A stretch of DNA of 33,866 nt, taken from positions 1 to 33,866 of the forward strand of contig JAEZKA010000012.1 of the NCBI GenBank assembly GCA_023436225.1. Direction: 5' to 3'. This DNA comes from Bacillota bacterium (lineage in GTDB: Bacteria; Bacillota; Clostridia; Lachnospirales; Lachnospiraceae). The notes beneath the pieces are model-generated. The model did no database searches and was not told the origin of the DNA. It saw only the letters and a list, made by a program, of their open reading frames with translations. Shown in pieces: positions 16,829 to 26,204 of the stretch. The position numbers and the translations under genes were made by a program. Each line of letters starts with the position of its first letter. Within the stretch, counting starts at the first letter, position 1.

Positions 16829-16980
16829 ATAGATAACCTCTCTTCCAATTCAATGTTTTCATATAAACTCTCCGCTACGTAAGATGCGCCTATAAAACCG
16901 AGCGAATTATTATGGAATACGTGTGCGGAATTCACTGCTACATTTATCATAACGAAAATTACTCTCATTTGCAAGAGCAT

Positions 16981-18258
16981 TTAAGATTTCTCTTTCTTCC
17001 TACGGAACACTTCGATTACCGGAAGCATGACAGCTGCAACAATCCCGGCCGAAAATCCTGTATTGTACAGATTCATTCCACCATGCAGAATGCCGGAATT
17101 CAACACGACTGAAGAATTGATAAATCCAGCGATTACGCCATAAATCCATCCGTAATGTCCACCGATCGGGGCTAAACCCGTTCCGAATAAAGCGGCTAAG
17201 AGAATATGCGGATCATTAACATTCCAAATCTTTGTGATACTGCCGATAAAAACCCCAAAAAAGATTGGCAGGATATTCTTAATGTGTTTACCATATGCTC
17301 CGAAGCACATAACCGTCAGAATTCCACCCATGGTAGGCCCGTTCAAAGCACCTCCTACGATAAGAACATATCCCATCGCAACCAAACCATTCAAACCCAT
17401 ATTAAAGAGTGTTGTACCAAAGTCCTCCATAAGCACAAAGTCACTTTTCGCTACTCCGGAGTAGGTAAACAGCCTCAGGATAGGTTTGAACTTTTTCCCG
17501 TTTAATATAAAACCAATTAGTAACATAGAAACTAATATCGATGACAAAAATATACCAAACAGCATATTATTCCCATCACTCCAGACTAACCGAGTGTAGG
17601 ATACAAAACCATAGGAACGAAAGATGGATACATAAATCGTACCGAGAAGACCTGCAGTGAAGCCAACATTATATAGATTGAAGCCCTTATGAACGTGAAA
17701 CAGAGATGCGGATAAGGGTGGCAATAAAAATCCAATACTGAGGCCTGCCACAATACCAAAGATGACTTTAAATGGTAATGAGATATCTAAACCAAAGAAA
17801 ATCTCAGATACGATAGGAGCCAGACTAGTTCCAAAGAATGCTGTGTGGATATGCTGGGACAGCTTTTCTTTCTTAACCACGGCATAGACTATAACGCCAA
17901 AAATGATGAGCCAGATATTAAAAATGTTCTTACCAAATAGAGCAAAGCCGCCCATCAGATAGATGGCTGCGATGGAATTCCCACTGATTTCGATCCTCAA
18001 CAGATACAAAATTGCTAATGTAACCAGCATAATGACGCCTGAATTGACAAAAGAAGCGCCGATACCACCAATTTCAATATAGTCGGTTATCAGAAAATCC
18101 GGTTCTATTACAATCCGGTAAAGTCCTTGCAGAATTGCCTTTGGTGTATCCATAATCAAGCCGAAGGCAACAAATAACAGTGAATAAATCGTGAATATAC
18201 TGTATTTCATACGGTTTGAAATGATTGGTATTACCTGCTCTCTCTGTTTAATACTCAT
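16981..18258 (-). CDS. DUF1576 polytopic membrane protein
   Basis: 425 residues, about 11 hydrophobic helices. Two halves look like an internal duplication: the pairs AFFGTSLAPIVSE / ALFGTGLAPIGGH, GFNLYNVGFTAGLLG / GMNLYNTGFSAGIVA and NIFNIWLIIFGVIVY / NILPIFFGVFIGSI recur in the same order. This pattern (two inverted or parallel repeats with re-entrant Gly/Asn-rich loops) is typical of secondary transporters, but no substrate is known for the family. It has a good promoter at 18297-18325 and AGGAG before the ATG. The mgsA gene downstream could be partly co-transcribed. Confidence 0.88.
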   Translation of the reverse strand: MSIKQREQVIPIISNRMKYSIFTIYSLLFVAFGLIMDTPKAILQGLYRIVIEPDFLITDYIEIGGIGASFVNSGVIMLVTLAILYLLRIEISGNSIAAIYLMGGFALFGKNIFNIWLIIFGVIVYAVVKKEKLSQHIHTAFFGTSLAPIVSEIFFGLDISLPFKVIFGIVAGLSIGFLLPPLSASLFHVHKGFNLYNVGFTAGLLGTIYVSIFRSYGFVSYTRLVWSDGNNMLFGIFLSSILVSMLLIGFILNGKKFKPILRLFTYSGVAKSDFVLMEDFGTTLFNMGLNGLVAMGYVLIVGGALNGPTMGGILTVMCFGAYGKHIKNILPIFFGVFIGSITKIWNVNDPHILLAALFGTGLAPIGGHYGWIYGVIAGFINSSVVLNSGILHGGMNLYNTGFSAGIVAAVMLPVIEVFRRKKEKS

Positions 18259-18296
18259 AGAATCTCCTGTGCATTATTTATTGTATTTCTAGACAA

Positions 18297-18325
18297 ATTA
18301 TAACACAGCTACCCTTGTGGAGCAA
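18297..18325 (-). promoter_or_regulatory. Promoter of the DUF1576 gene
   Basis: Minus strand: TTGCTC (18320-18325), a 17 bp spacer and TATAAT (18297-18302). The leader to the ATG is about 33 nt. Confidence 0.65.
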
Positions 18326-18406
18326 TTTAATACAGTAAAATACTAATTTTTTTATTGGTTATCATCCCATAAATAGCTAACCGCTTTCTCAGCTTATATT
18401 GAATGA

Positions 18407-18455
18407 AGGAGCTCAACCGTACAAGGAACTATCGTTCCTGTACAGCTGAGCTCCT
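18407..18455 (-). terminator. Hairpin after the FtsX-type permease gene
   Basis: A long stem (about 22 bp, few mismatches, 4-base loop TATC near 18431-18434) lies 22 bp after the permease stop on the minus strand. The tail is only weakly T-rich, so it may be a terminator or an mRNA 3' stabiliser. Confidence 0.6.
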
Positions 18456-18476
18456 GGTTCTCTTACGGCAATACGA

Positions 18477-21074
18477 CTAAATGATCTCCTGCCTTAATGC
18501 ATCGATTATATTTTCCTTCCTTACCTTATGGCTGGAATAAAGCATCGCAATCCCAACAATCAGAAATACCGATATGATCACGATACCGATGCTGGTAAGC
18601 GGAAGAATAAATGCGAATTCAAAGCTATCCATCAGTACTTTGTAAATAAGATATATGACAGCAATACTGATCGGCAATCCATAGATCAATGCCTTCAATC
18701 CATAAAAGATACTTTCGTAATTCAACATACGACGAAAGCTCTTTGGTGTGATGCCAACGGATTTCAGCATTGCGAATTCTCTTTTCCGAAGAGCAATGCT
18801 AGTGGAAATGGTATTGATGATATTCGCGATACAGATTGCAGTAATCAGGATTAAGAATGCGTAGGTAAATACATTGATTAGAAGCATCATCTGCTCCTCC
18901 CGTTGACGATAGAGAAATAGATTATATAAGCTTAGCTTACTCACGCCAACGTCTTCTTGCACCTTTTCCATCGCTTCCTGAAGCTTAAGAGGCTTGCTAC
19001 TGTTGAAGAATACATTTGTATTTGTCATCTCCTGTGCGATATCGCCACCTTTATTAATCATGGCGTCAAAGTCATGCTTTGAGATGATAATATGAAATGC
19101 CGCTCCACCTCCCGAGGACATAATCCCCATCGGCAGCTGGTCCGTCGTACCGGCAACCTTAACCTTACCAAGTTCTATTTCATCATTTTCAATCGGAAGA
19201 TACAAGTCATATTCCTTACTAACCTCTGTCTTAACCACCTTCGTCAGTACATATTTATCGGCTGCAGCATCCTTAAAGGTCACCTGATCGATCACAATTG
19301 CAGACGGAATATCGGTCTTTCCAAAAAGCTCGTAATCAAAACCAATCTCTTTCGAATATTCCTTTAGTGCTTCATCCTCCAACGCATTTACAATAATCTG
19401 ATAATTGTATTTTCCAGCCTCACCCCCGATCTCTCCTTCTGGTTTTAGATAATCGGCTACTTCGGTTGCTCCAAGCCAGGTACTGGCATCAATGCTATCC
19501 AAACGGGAATAATCCGTTATAGAATCAAGGGATGTAATCTTACTCACAACATCGTTTCTCTCCTGAGTCGTACCATTGACCGTCGCTGTGATATCAAAAT
19601 TGATACCATCCTGTGTCACCGCGTAGGATTGTCGGATCATTTGAGTGAACTGGGTCACAACCAAAAACAGCATCATACTTATGATCAAAGAGAAAATTGT
19701 AGCCTTATATCTACCTCGATTCCTCTTCAGATTCTTCAGCCCCAGATCACCTTCAATACCAAAGAGAGCACGCGTAAGTCTTGAGGTCTTCACCTGCCTT
19801 TTCTTGATTTTCACCTCTGTTGACTGACGAATTGCATCAATCGCTGTGATTCTCGATGCTTTCCTAGCCGGTATATAGGTTGATATCAATATCGTGAGAG
19901 CTGATATTACAAGAGAGGCAACCAGAGAGGACGGATATACCTTTAGCAAAAATCCACCTGTAAAACCCATTGCTCCTTTTATTAATGGATTAATAAAGAT
20001 ATAGGTTATTCCTAAACCAAGATAACCGGAGGCAATACCAATTGGTATACTTACCAGGCCTATGACAGCACCTTCAAAAAATACGGAATTTCTCTTCTGA
20101 CGTCTGGTGGCTCCAACACTTGCAAGCATACCCAGATATCTAGAACGTTCTGCCACTGAGATCGCAAAGGCATTATATATCAGTGCCACAGAACCAATGA
20201 CGATAATAATCATAATGATGGCAGATAAGGTATATAGCATTTTTCTTACGGAGTCATCGGCAATTACTCCCATGTACCGCAGTAATTCATTGTTATATTG
20301 GATTGCATTATCCGGTAGAATTTCTTTTGCTTGATCGAAAAGCTTATTATTGACTTTGTCAAAGATTACCGATACATCAAACCGCTCAGATGACATTAAT
20401 CCATTCTCATCCAGATAAGAGATTACTGTATAACCCGGAGCCCAGGTGTATTCCCAATTCGGTCTCCTTATGATACCCACGATGGTATATTCCTTAGAGA
20501 GCCTCTCTGTAAGATGTTCGGCTACCATATCTCCATCCCATATGAGTCCTTGAGCCTGCCCAAGCTCCTCGCTCACGGCCTCAGAAGTAGAAACTCTATC
20601 TCCTATCCTAAGCTTCATTATATCTCCAAGCTTATAATCTACTCTAGCATTCGTAATGATGGCCTCCGATATTACCAGTTCCTTGGAATTCTCCGGTAGC
20701 CTTCCCTCGATTATATTAATCGGAACGTTCTCAAAACTGGCCTTATCATACTCCATTACATAAAGATATGGCTTATTAATGTTATCGCTACCCTCCAGAT
20801 AGGAATATCCAAGATCTCTTCGTAGCATTGACGCTTTGATTCTGGAATCGGATTGTACGGTATCTAGCTGCTCCAGATTCACATCAAGGAATTTGGCATG
20901 CCATTCTCCATTCTCATGGATACACTCCCTAATCATGATATCGACAAAGGATAAGCCTAAGGTAGCAACCGCTGTGATCATAGCCGCAGAGATTATGGTA
21001 CCGATAATGGTCACCAGGGTTCGTTTCTTGTTCAGCATCAGCTGACGCAGGGTTAATTTATTTACAATATTCAT
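18477..21074 (-). CDS. ABC transporter permease, FtsX/MacB type
   Basis: 865 residues. Membrane helices lie near residue 20-40, then three around 280-410, one near 455-480 and three between about 740 and 860. Two FtsX cores are therefore present ('IGSVALIYNAFAISVAERSR' with LGMLASVGATRRQ, and 'ICIANIINTISTSIALRKRE' with FAMLKSVGITPKS). Large extracytoplasmic domains lie between TM1 and TM2 and between TM5 and TM6. This is the two-core layout of BceB-like and lipoprotein- or antimicrobial-handling exporters. It overlaps the ATPase gene by 4 bp. With the two-component genes upstream it probably forms a stress-sensing and transport module. Confidence 0.9.
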   Translation of the reverse strand: MNIVNKLTLRQLMLNKKRTLVTIIGTIISAAMITAVATLGLSFVDIMIRECIHENGEWHAKFLDVNLEQLDTVQSDSRIKASMLRRDLGYSYLEGSDNINKPYLYVMEYDKASFENVPINIIEGRLPENSKELVISEAIITNARVDYKLGDIMKLRIGDRVSTSEAVSEELGQAQGLIWDGDMVAEHLTERLSKEYTIVGIIRRPNWEYTWAPGYTVISYLDENGLMSSERFDVSVIFDKVNNKLFDQAKEILPDNAIQYNNELLRYMGVIADDSVRKMLYTLSAIIMIIIVIGSVALIYNAFAISVAERSRYLGMLASVGATRRQKRNSVFFEGAVIGLVSIPIGIASGYLGLGITYIFINPLIKGAMGFTGGFLLKVYPSSLVASLVISALTILISTYIPARKASRITAIDAIRQSTEVKIKKRQVKTSRLTRALFGIEGDLGLKNLKRNRGRYKATIFSLIISMMLFLVVTQFTQMIRQSYAVTQDGINFDITATVNGTTQERNDVVSKITSLDSITDYSRLDSIDASTWLGATEVADYLKPEGEIGGEAGKYNYQIIVNALEDEALKEYSKEIGFDYELFGKTDIPSAIVIDQVTFKDAAADKYVLTKVVKTEVSKEYDLYLPIENDEIELGKVKVAGTTDQLPMGIMSSGGGAAFHIIISKHDFDAMINKGGDIAQEMTNTNVFFNSSKPLKLQEAMEKVQEDVGVSKLSLYNLFLYRQREEQMMLLINVFTYAFLILITAICIANIINTISTSIALRKREFAMLKSVGITPKSFRRMLNYESIFYGLKALIYGLPISIAVIYLIYKVLMDSFEFAFILPLTSIGIVIISVFLIVGIAMLYSSHKVRKENIIDALRQEII

Positions 21075-21754
21075 GGACGGGTCACCTCGTTTTTCATGAT
21101 TCGTCCATCCTCAATCGCAATAATTCGGTCTGCTTGTAAAGCGATTCGTTCATCATGGGTAATAATCAATAAGGTCTGCTTATAGGTTCGATTGAACATC
21201 TTTAATAGCTCGATTATCTCACCGCTGTTCTTACTATCCAGGTTACCGGTAGGCTCATCGGCCAGCATAATCGCCGGATTATTAATCAGAGCACGGCCTA
21301 TGGATACACGCTGCTGCTGTCCTCCGGAGAGTTGATTTGGCAGGTGCTCCAAACGATTTTCAAGATTTAACGCCTTCACTATATTCTTAAGCTGTTTGCC
21401 ATCCACCTTATGTTCATCCAAGAGTAAGGGAAGTGTGATATTCTCTTCTACACTAAGTACCGGTATCAAATTATAGAACTGATAAACGAGCCCGATCTGT
21501 CTGCGTCTAAAAATTGCAAGCTGCGTCTCATTCAACTGGTATATATCCGTATTATCAACATATACCTTCCCATCGGTGGGTCGATCCACTCCGCCCAGCA
21601 TATGAAGCAGAGTTGATTTACCGGAACCGGACGGACCAATAATAGCAACAAACTCCCCTTTTTCGATGCCAAAGCTTACATCGTCCAGAGCCTTCACTGA
21701 TGTCTCACCGGTACCATATTGTTTGGATAAATGTTCGACCTTTAATATTTCCAT
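21071..21754 (-). CDS. ABC transporter ATP-binding protein, MacB/LolD/BceA type
   Basis: 227 residues from the ATG at 21754. The open frame begins at 21799, but GGAGG (21760-21764) lies 5 nt before this ATG and MEILKVEHLSK is the usual family start. Walker A is GPSGSGKSTLLH near residue 40, the Q-loop is YQFYNLIPVLS, the signature is LSGGQQQRVSIGRAL, Walker B is IMLADEPTGNLDS, and the H-loop is IITHD. It energises the FtsX-type permease encoded by the overlapping downstream gene. Confidence 0.93.
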   Translation of the reverse strand: MEILKVEHLSKQYGTGETSVKALDDVSFGIEKGEFVAIIGPSGSGKSTLLHMLGGVDRPTDGKVYVDNTDIYQLNETQLAIFRRRQIGLVYQFYNLIPVLSVEENITLPLLLDEHKVDGKQLKNIVKALNLENRLEHLPNQLSGGQQQRVSIGRALINNPAIMLADEPTGNLDSKNSGEIIELLKMFNRTYKQTLLIITHDERIALQADRIIAIEDGRIMKNEVTRP

Positions 21755-21870
21755 CATAACCTCCATATTCTCTCTGGCATTCATAACTTCAAAGCACAAA
21801 GTCGCGCTTAGCCAGTTCCACTATTATTTGTATGACCTAAGTCTATCCTAACGACATGACTATCCGGTGA

Positions 21871-21884
21871 CTGTAATATTACAG
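21871..21884. promoter_or_regulatory. Perfect 14 bp palindrome upstream of the ABC genes
   Basis: CTGTAATATTACAG lies about 117 bp before the ATPase start and after the kinase gene, flanked by GTGA and GTCAC. A related minus-strand string, CTGCAATATTA, occurs upstream of the response regulator gene (23892-23902). It may be the binding site of that regulator. Two sites are thin evidence. Confidence 0.45.
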
Positions 21885-22017
21885 TTTTGTCACATTTGTG
21901 TATGATTAAAGCAATTCATACCCTGAGGTATGTAGGATTGGAATAATGTTGTGTCCCCAAGGTGTCGAGAACGCTATTGGCACAATGTAAGATACATAAA
22001 CTGGTTTATCGAATTTA

Positions 22018-23019
22018 CTAAATTACCTGCTTATAGAACTTTATTACAAACCGGGTCTCTTCGAAGGGTCGACTGGTTACAGATATATCTCCGTTCTGAT
22101 TTTCAATTATACTTTTTGCCATGGCCAGTCCGATTCCCACACTATCTTCACCTGCATTCTTTCCTTTATAGAACCGCTTGAAGATATAGGGCAGGTCCTC
22201 CTTTGCAATTCCTTTGCCGTTATCCGTTATGATAATTCCTGTATAGATGGGATTATCTTCGGTCTGTATCATAATCGTACCACCTTCCGGGGTATGCTCT
22301 ATACAGTTCTTCAATATATTAATCAGTGCTTCTGCCGACCAATTGCAATCACCCAAGAAGGTTACTTTTCCTATATCCTCAATGATAAGCTTTTGATCCT
22401 TTAGCTCCATCACAATGAGCAACGGCTTTAATGCCTTATCAATCAATTCGGCAGCGGTTACCTTATCCTTCTTGAATCTAATTGTTCCAGCATCCATCTT
22501 CGACAATTTCAGTAAAGAGGTCAATAGCCATTCCATTCGCTTCAGCTGAGCATCCAGGGTCTTTGTGAACTCTTTTCGCTTCTCTGGCTCCAGCCCCTCA
22601 CTGCTTAGGACATCTGCCAGCACTGTCATGGAGGTCAAAGGGGTCTTCAACTGATGGGAGATATCTGAGATTGCATTGGCCAGCTGCTCCTTCTCCCCTT
22701 GAAGCTGATCCGCCTGCTTGGATAAAATCAGTGTCACCTTATAGATCTCATTCTTTAAAATACTAAGCTCACCCTCAACACTATCCCGTAAATCCAAGCT
22801 ATAATCACCGCTATAGATACGACGAAGATATCCGGATAGCTCCTTGATATCCGAATATCTTTGCCTCGTCATCCATAAAGAAATCAGGGTTAACAGCGCC
22901 GAGGTCAAACCGATCCCGGTACCCATGATCGGATCAATGAGAAAACCAATTCCGGTTCCCAATATTGTAATCCCTAAAAGTAGAAATAGCATATGGCAAT
23001 ACGCTTTATTGCGCAGCAT
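22018..23019 (-). CDS. Sensor histidine kinase with two N-terminal membrane helices
   Basis: 333 residues. Two helices (about residues 8-27 and 32-48) have almost no extracytoplasmic loop between them, as in intramembrane-sensing kinases of Bce-type systems. A HAMP-like linker follows, then the DHp helix with phospho-acceptor His in ISDISHQLKTPLTSM near residue 121. The ATPase domain has an N-box NILKNCIEH, G1 ITDNGKGIAKED and G2 GIGLAMAKSI. It lies 61 bp after the response regulator gene. The two-helix layout and the ABC genes downstream suggest that the transporter itself passes the signal to the kinase. Confidence 0.92.
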   Translation of the reverse strand: MLRNKAYCHMLFLLLGITILGTGIGFLIDPIMGTGIGLTSALLTLISLWMTRQRYSDIKELSGYLRRIYSGDYSLDLRDSVEGELSILKNEIYKVTLILSKQADQLQGEKEQLANAISDISHQLKTPLTSMTVLADVLSSEGLEPEKRKEFTKTLDAQLKRMEWLLTSLLKLSKMDAGTIRFKKDKVTAAELIDKALKPLLIVMELKDQKLIIEDIGKVTFLGDCNWSAEALINILKNCIEHTPEGGTIMIQTEDNPIYTGIIITDNGKGIAKEDLPYIFKRFYKGKNAGEDSVGIGLAMAKSIIENQNGDISVTSRPFEETRFVIKFYKQVI

Positions 23020-23080
23020 TTTATCCTCCTTCTGTGCGAAAGCATTACTAGCACGCCCTCCTGATACTTCCTAAAGCATC

Positions 23081-23752
23081 CTAAATCTTATAACCGAGTC
23101 CTCTTATTGTCTTAATGATAGTCGGGTTTTGAGGATCCTCCTCCAGCTTGTCTCGCAAACGTTTAATATATACCGTTAAGGTATTATCATTCACAAAATC
23201 ACCTGCAACATCCCAGATACCCCCCAATAGCTGATTCCTCGTAAGCACCTGACCTTCGTTATTCGCAAAGGTCAGTAGTAGCCTATATTCCAAAGCAGTC
23301 AGGATCACCTCCTGCCCATTTTTATATACCTTAGCATCCATCGTATTGATCCGGATGGAATCCAATTCTATGATATGCTTTGCGCTATTCTCCTTCTGAT
23401 ATCTGCGAAGCACTGTCTTAATCCTTGCCTGTAGCTCACGAACACGGAAGGGCTTCGTAATATAGTCATCTGCTCCTAACTCCAACCCCATTACCACATT
23501 GACTTCCTCATCACAAGCTGTAAGAATAATGACTGGTATATCCCATCGCTCCCTTGCCAGCTTACAAAGCTCATAACCACTGCCATCGGGCAGTGTCAAA
23601 TCAAATAGGCAAAGATCCACCTTCTGTTCCTTTAATGCCCTCGACCCTGATGCAACATCCTGACACAATAGCACCTCATACCCCTCTTGCTTAAGAGCAT
23701 ATTCCAGCCCCAACGCAATGGTATTGTCATCTTCTACCAGTAAGATTTTCAT
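23081..23752 (-). CDS. OmpR-family response regulator
   Basis: 223 residues from the ATG at 23752. The frame opens at 23830, but MKILLVEDDN is the universal family start and AGGGGAT lies just upstream. Receiver domain: acidic pair in VEDDN, phospho-acceptor Asp in CLFDLTLPDGSG near residue 51, and Lys in ITKPFRV near 101. The C-terminal winged helix ('LTALEYRLLLTFANNEGQVL', 'VNDNTLTVYIKRLRDKLEE', IRGLGYKI) binds DNA. It is first in the regulator, kinase, ATPase, permease run. Overlapping AT-rich -10-like hexamers lie at about 23804-23819; the exact promoter is unclear. Confidence 0.94.
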   Translation of the reverse strand: MKILLVEDDNTIALGLEYALKQEGYEVLLCQDVASGSRALKEQKVDLCLFDLTLPDGSGYELCKLARERWDIPVIILTACDEEVNVVMGLELGADDYITKPFRVRELQARIKTVLRRYQKENSAKHIIELDSIRINTMDAKVYKNGQEVILTALEYRLLLTFANNEGQVLTRNQLLGGIWDVAGDFVNDNTLTVYIKRLRDKLEEDPQNPTIIKTIRGLGYKI

Positions 23753-23955
23753 TATGATCCCCCTAATGTCGTTCAATATTACCAAATTAATCATTTCTCT
23801 CATTCTATAGCATATTATACACCGTTTCAACCACTCTAACGATTTAATAGCAGTTGATTAATAATTTCCTATGTTTACCATAGTGTAATCCTAATATTGC
23901 AGTTCTTCCCCTAGCGGAATGTTTATGTGATCTGATGCATTTTCCTGTACTTTAA

Positions 23956-23981
23956 AAGGCTGTCCGCTTATACGGACAGCC
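23956..23981 (-). terminator. Terminator of the 24051-26069 operon
   Basis: A perfect 10 bp stem (AGGCTGTCCG with CGGACAGCCT) and a 6-base loop, followed on the minus strand by TTTTAAAG. It lies 70 bp after the stop at 24051. Confidence 0.8.
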
Positions 23982-24050
23982 TGCAGTTTATGACAATAGC
24001 TCGTTCACGAAGTATGCTTTCTATTGTTTGAGCCAAGAGCATATACATAA

Positions 24051-24419
24051 TCATTGTAAGAGATACCCATTTTTGGTATCATAGATTGTATGACTGCTTG
24101 CCACTTCCTTAAGCCACTCATCAATTCCATCTTTTATGAAATATTGTTTGTTATCAATCGTGAAATAAGGAAATCTCATACCTGAAAAGAATCCGTACTG
24201 CTTTAATTGATTTTCTTCTAATCTAATTATAGCATTGACTTCTGCTTCAGACATATTCAAGTATTTTGCCGCCTCAGACAAATCCATAACGTTTACCGTA
24301 GCATTCGCCTCAATTGCATTTGCTGTCTTAATTGCCTCACCGATTAGATATCCACTGATAACAATGGAGACACTGACCAGTATGGCTCCAATTCCAAATA
24401 ATATTTCTTTTCGGTTCAA
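24051..24419 (-). CDS. Membrane-tethered protein with excisionase/MerR-like helix-turn-helix fold
   Basis: 122 residues from a TTG start at 24419, chosen because GGGGGAT sits 6 nt upstream; a longer TTG-started frame begins at 24434 but has no ribosome site. MNRKE precedes one membrane helix (~residues 5-27). A domain of ~75 residues follows that resembles the excisionase-type HTH (HTH_17): LSEAAKYLNMSEAEVNAIIR, a wing with 'RFPYFTIDNKQYFIKDGIDE' and WLKE. By the positive-inside rule the N-terminus is cytosolic and the HTH-like domain is outside, so DNA binding is unlikely and the fold may serve protein or glycan contact. It lies 39 bp after the 536-residue membrane protein gene and probably shares its transcript. 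Confidence 0.7.
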   Translation of the reverse strand: MNRKEILFGIGAILVSVSIVISGYLIGEAIKTANAIEANATVNVMDLSEAAKYLNMSEAEVNAIIRLEENQLKQYGFFSGMRFPYFTIDNKQYFIKDGIDEWLKEVASSHTIYDTKNGYLLQ

Positions 24420-24458
24420 TGAACTATCCCCCAATTTGATAAATAATTTACTGTAGAT

Positions 24459-26069
24459 TTACTCAATTCCAAGAACCGTATTAAAGGCTGCACCTGTGGT
24501 ATATGAGAATGTAATGGTATCACCGATATCATATTTGATGATATTGATATACTCACTCACCTCCACATCAAAAATCTGGTCGCTGTTATTGAGTAAGATC
24601 AAATAATGCGTATTACCATCAATAACACAATCCGAAATCTTTGTAATTATACCGGTTGCTTTGGGAAGCTTTGTAGTATCTGCTACGCTGATGCCACTGG
24701 ATTTCATCAATTCCAGGTACGTCTTCTCACAATCGCTCACGGTATCCCCGATTGCAACAATCTGATATTGTGCGATGTTAACCATGGCATATTTCTTTAC
24801 CAATCCGGCCGCATCCTTAAGTGCTATAAAATAAGTGGGCTCACCTCCGATATTCAAAAGCAGAGGGAAGGTAGCCGTATAGCCAAGATGCTGTACCTGC
24901 CCTTCGGCAGAAGCCATAGCAGAATATTCTTCGGCACCGGAGATAGAATAATATCTGGTCTCTGCGGTACGTTGATTCATCAGCACAAATCCGACATTGG
25001 ATTCATCTGCGCCTACGCTGGTTACACCGGTATAAACCCATACATCATCCTCCATCGCGATGTAGTTGTAGCCATCCGTTGTCTGAAGAGCATCCTTCTG
25101 ACCGAAGACGGAATTCCAATATCCATGTCGCAAGGTTCCGTAATAATCATACAGGGAAATTAATAATTCTGCTGAGTATACCTTATCTACCCAGGTCGGA
25201 ACATCCTCTATTGCATAATCCGTTAATTCACCGGTTACCGCATTCACCATTACTGCTCTGCCTATGGTCTGGCCACCAAACAATCCGATGGTGTAGTCCT
25301 TCACCGGGCAGATCCAGTATGGAGTTCCATTATCATCGATTTCAAAGTTAATACTATCAAATACATAAGTAGGATAATTAAAACGAAGATAGCGATAAAT
25401 ATTCCTTCCAAAATGATCGGATTCGGAATATCTTATTCCCTTTGTTAATTTCACCAATTCTACATTCTGTGTCGTCATGTCGATCTTGATATAAGCGGGA
25501 ATCCCTTTCGAACGATTGGTAAACCATTTGATGACACTGCCATATCGAAGAGGAGTTACGCGTACCGGCCCCCCCTGATAATTCACCTGAGTATAATTGT
25601 TACTTACTTCAAACTGGGATACATATTCTGCAATACTCCCCATCTTTCTTGATCCAAGAAGGACCGCCGAATCCTTATCCAGAATCGGAATTTCTTTATA
25701 AGAGATTTCTTTGATGTCATCGACAAAATTACGATCATTTATCGTAAGCAGCCTCTGATACTTTTTGGCATTCACAATCGGTGAGGATAGGATACTGCCT
25801 ATTATAAAAATAATCAGCATTACACCGGTTAAAAGGCCGAGACCGGTGGTCAACACACGAACGAACCTCTTTCCTCCCTGAAGGCTGTTCTTCTTTCCTA
25901 CATAAGATACCGTAGCTGCCACTATAGTAGCAATGATTAATGCTGCTAGAATGAACCACCAAAAACCGGGTGAATGGATATTAATTGCCGGTAATGAAAT
26001 ATAATAATACAGGAATGCAATGATCCCTAATATAATAAATATAACAAATCCTTTTAAAGCTTTTTTCAT
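24459..26069 (-). CDS. Large membrane-anchored extracytoplasmic protein, unknown function
   Basis: 536 residues. Three membrane helices lie in the first ~105 residues (about 8-27, 34-56 and 72-96), then a soluble region of ~430 residues predicted outside the cell (N-terminus in, KK at residues 2-3). The soluble part has repeated strand patterns reminiscent of PepSY/DUF-type beta modules: 'IPAYIKIDMTTQNVELVKL', 'GRAVMVNAVTGELTDYAIED' and 'TYFIALKDAAGLVKKYAMVN'. The last ~70 residues look like a small beta-barrel (IITKISDCVIDGNTHYLILL). I do not assign a function; CvpA-like is sometimes used for similar N-termini. GGAGGG lies 13 nt before the ATG. Likely operon partner of the HTH-like protein at 24051. 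Confidence 0.75.
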   Translation of the reverse strand: MKKALKGFVIFIILGIIAFLYYYISLPAINIHSPGFWWFILAALIIATIVAATVSYVGKKNSLQGGKRFVRVLTTGLGLLTGVMLIIFIIGSILSSPIVNAKKYQRLLTINDRNFVDDIKEISYKEIPILDKDSAVLLGSRKMGSIAEYVSQFEVSNNYTQVNYQGGPVRVTPLRYGSVIKWFTNRSKGIPAYIKIDMTTQNVELVKLTKGIRYSESDHFGRNIYRYLRFNYPTYVFDSINFEIDDNGTPYWICPVKDYTIGLFGGQTIGRAVMVNAVTGELTDYAIEDVPTWVDKVYSAELLISLYDYYGTLRHGYWNSVFGQKDALQTTDGYNYIAMEDDVWVYTGVTSVGADESNVGFVLMNQRTAETRYYSISGAEEYSAMASAEGQVQHLGYTATFPLLLNIGGEPTYFIALKDAAGLVKKYAMVNIAQYQIVAIGDTVSDCEKTYLELMKSSGISVADTTKLPKATGIITKISDCVIDGNTHYLILLNNSDQIFDVEVSEYINIIKYDIGDTITFSYTTGAAFNTVLGIE

Positions 26070-26124
26070 AATTTCTCTCTTCCCTCCTAGTAATACCTTA
26101 CTATTACGTCCAATATTGATTGTT

Positions 26125-26130
26125 ATTATA
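26125..26130 (-). promoter_or_regulatory. Possible -10 box of the 26069 operon
   Basis: TATAAT on the minus strand about 55 bp before the start of the large membrane protein gene. No convincing -35 is present, so this is a weak call. Confidence 0.35.
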
Positions 26131-26204
26131 GACTTTATGTATTAATAATACCAGAAGCTTGAATGTTATTCATTAATATTAGATTATAATTTGCATCTAT
26201 TGTC

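Noticed and set aside
24606..25163. 185-codon plus-strand frame
   Set aside because: Antisense to the 536-residue membrane protein, whose start, ribosome site and membrane helices are convincing; the plus frame lacks these.
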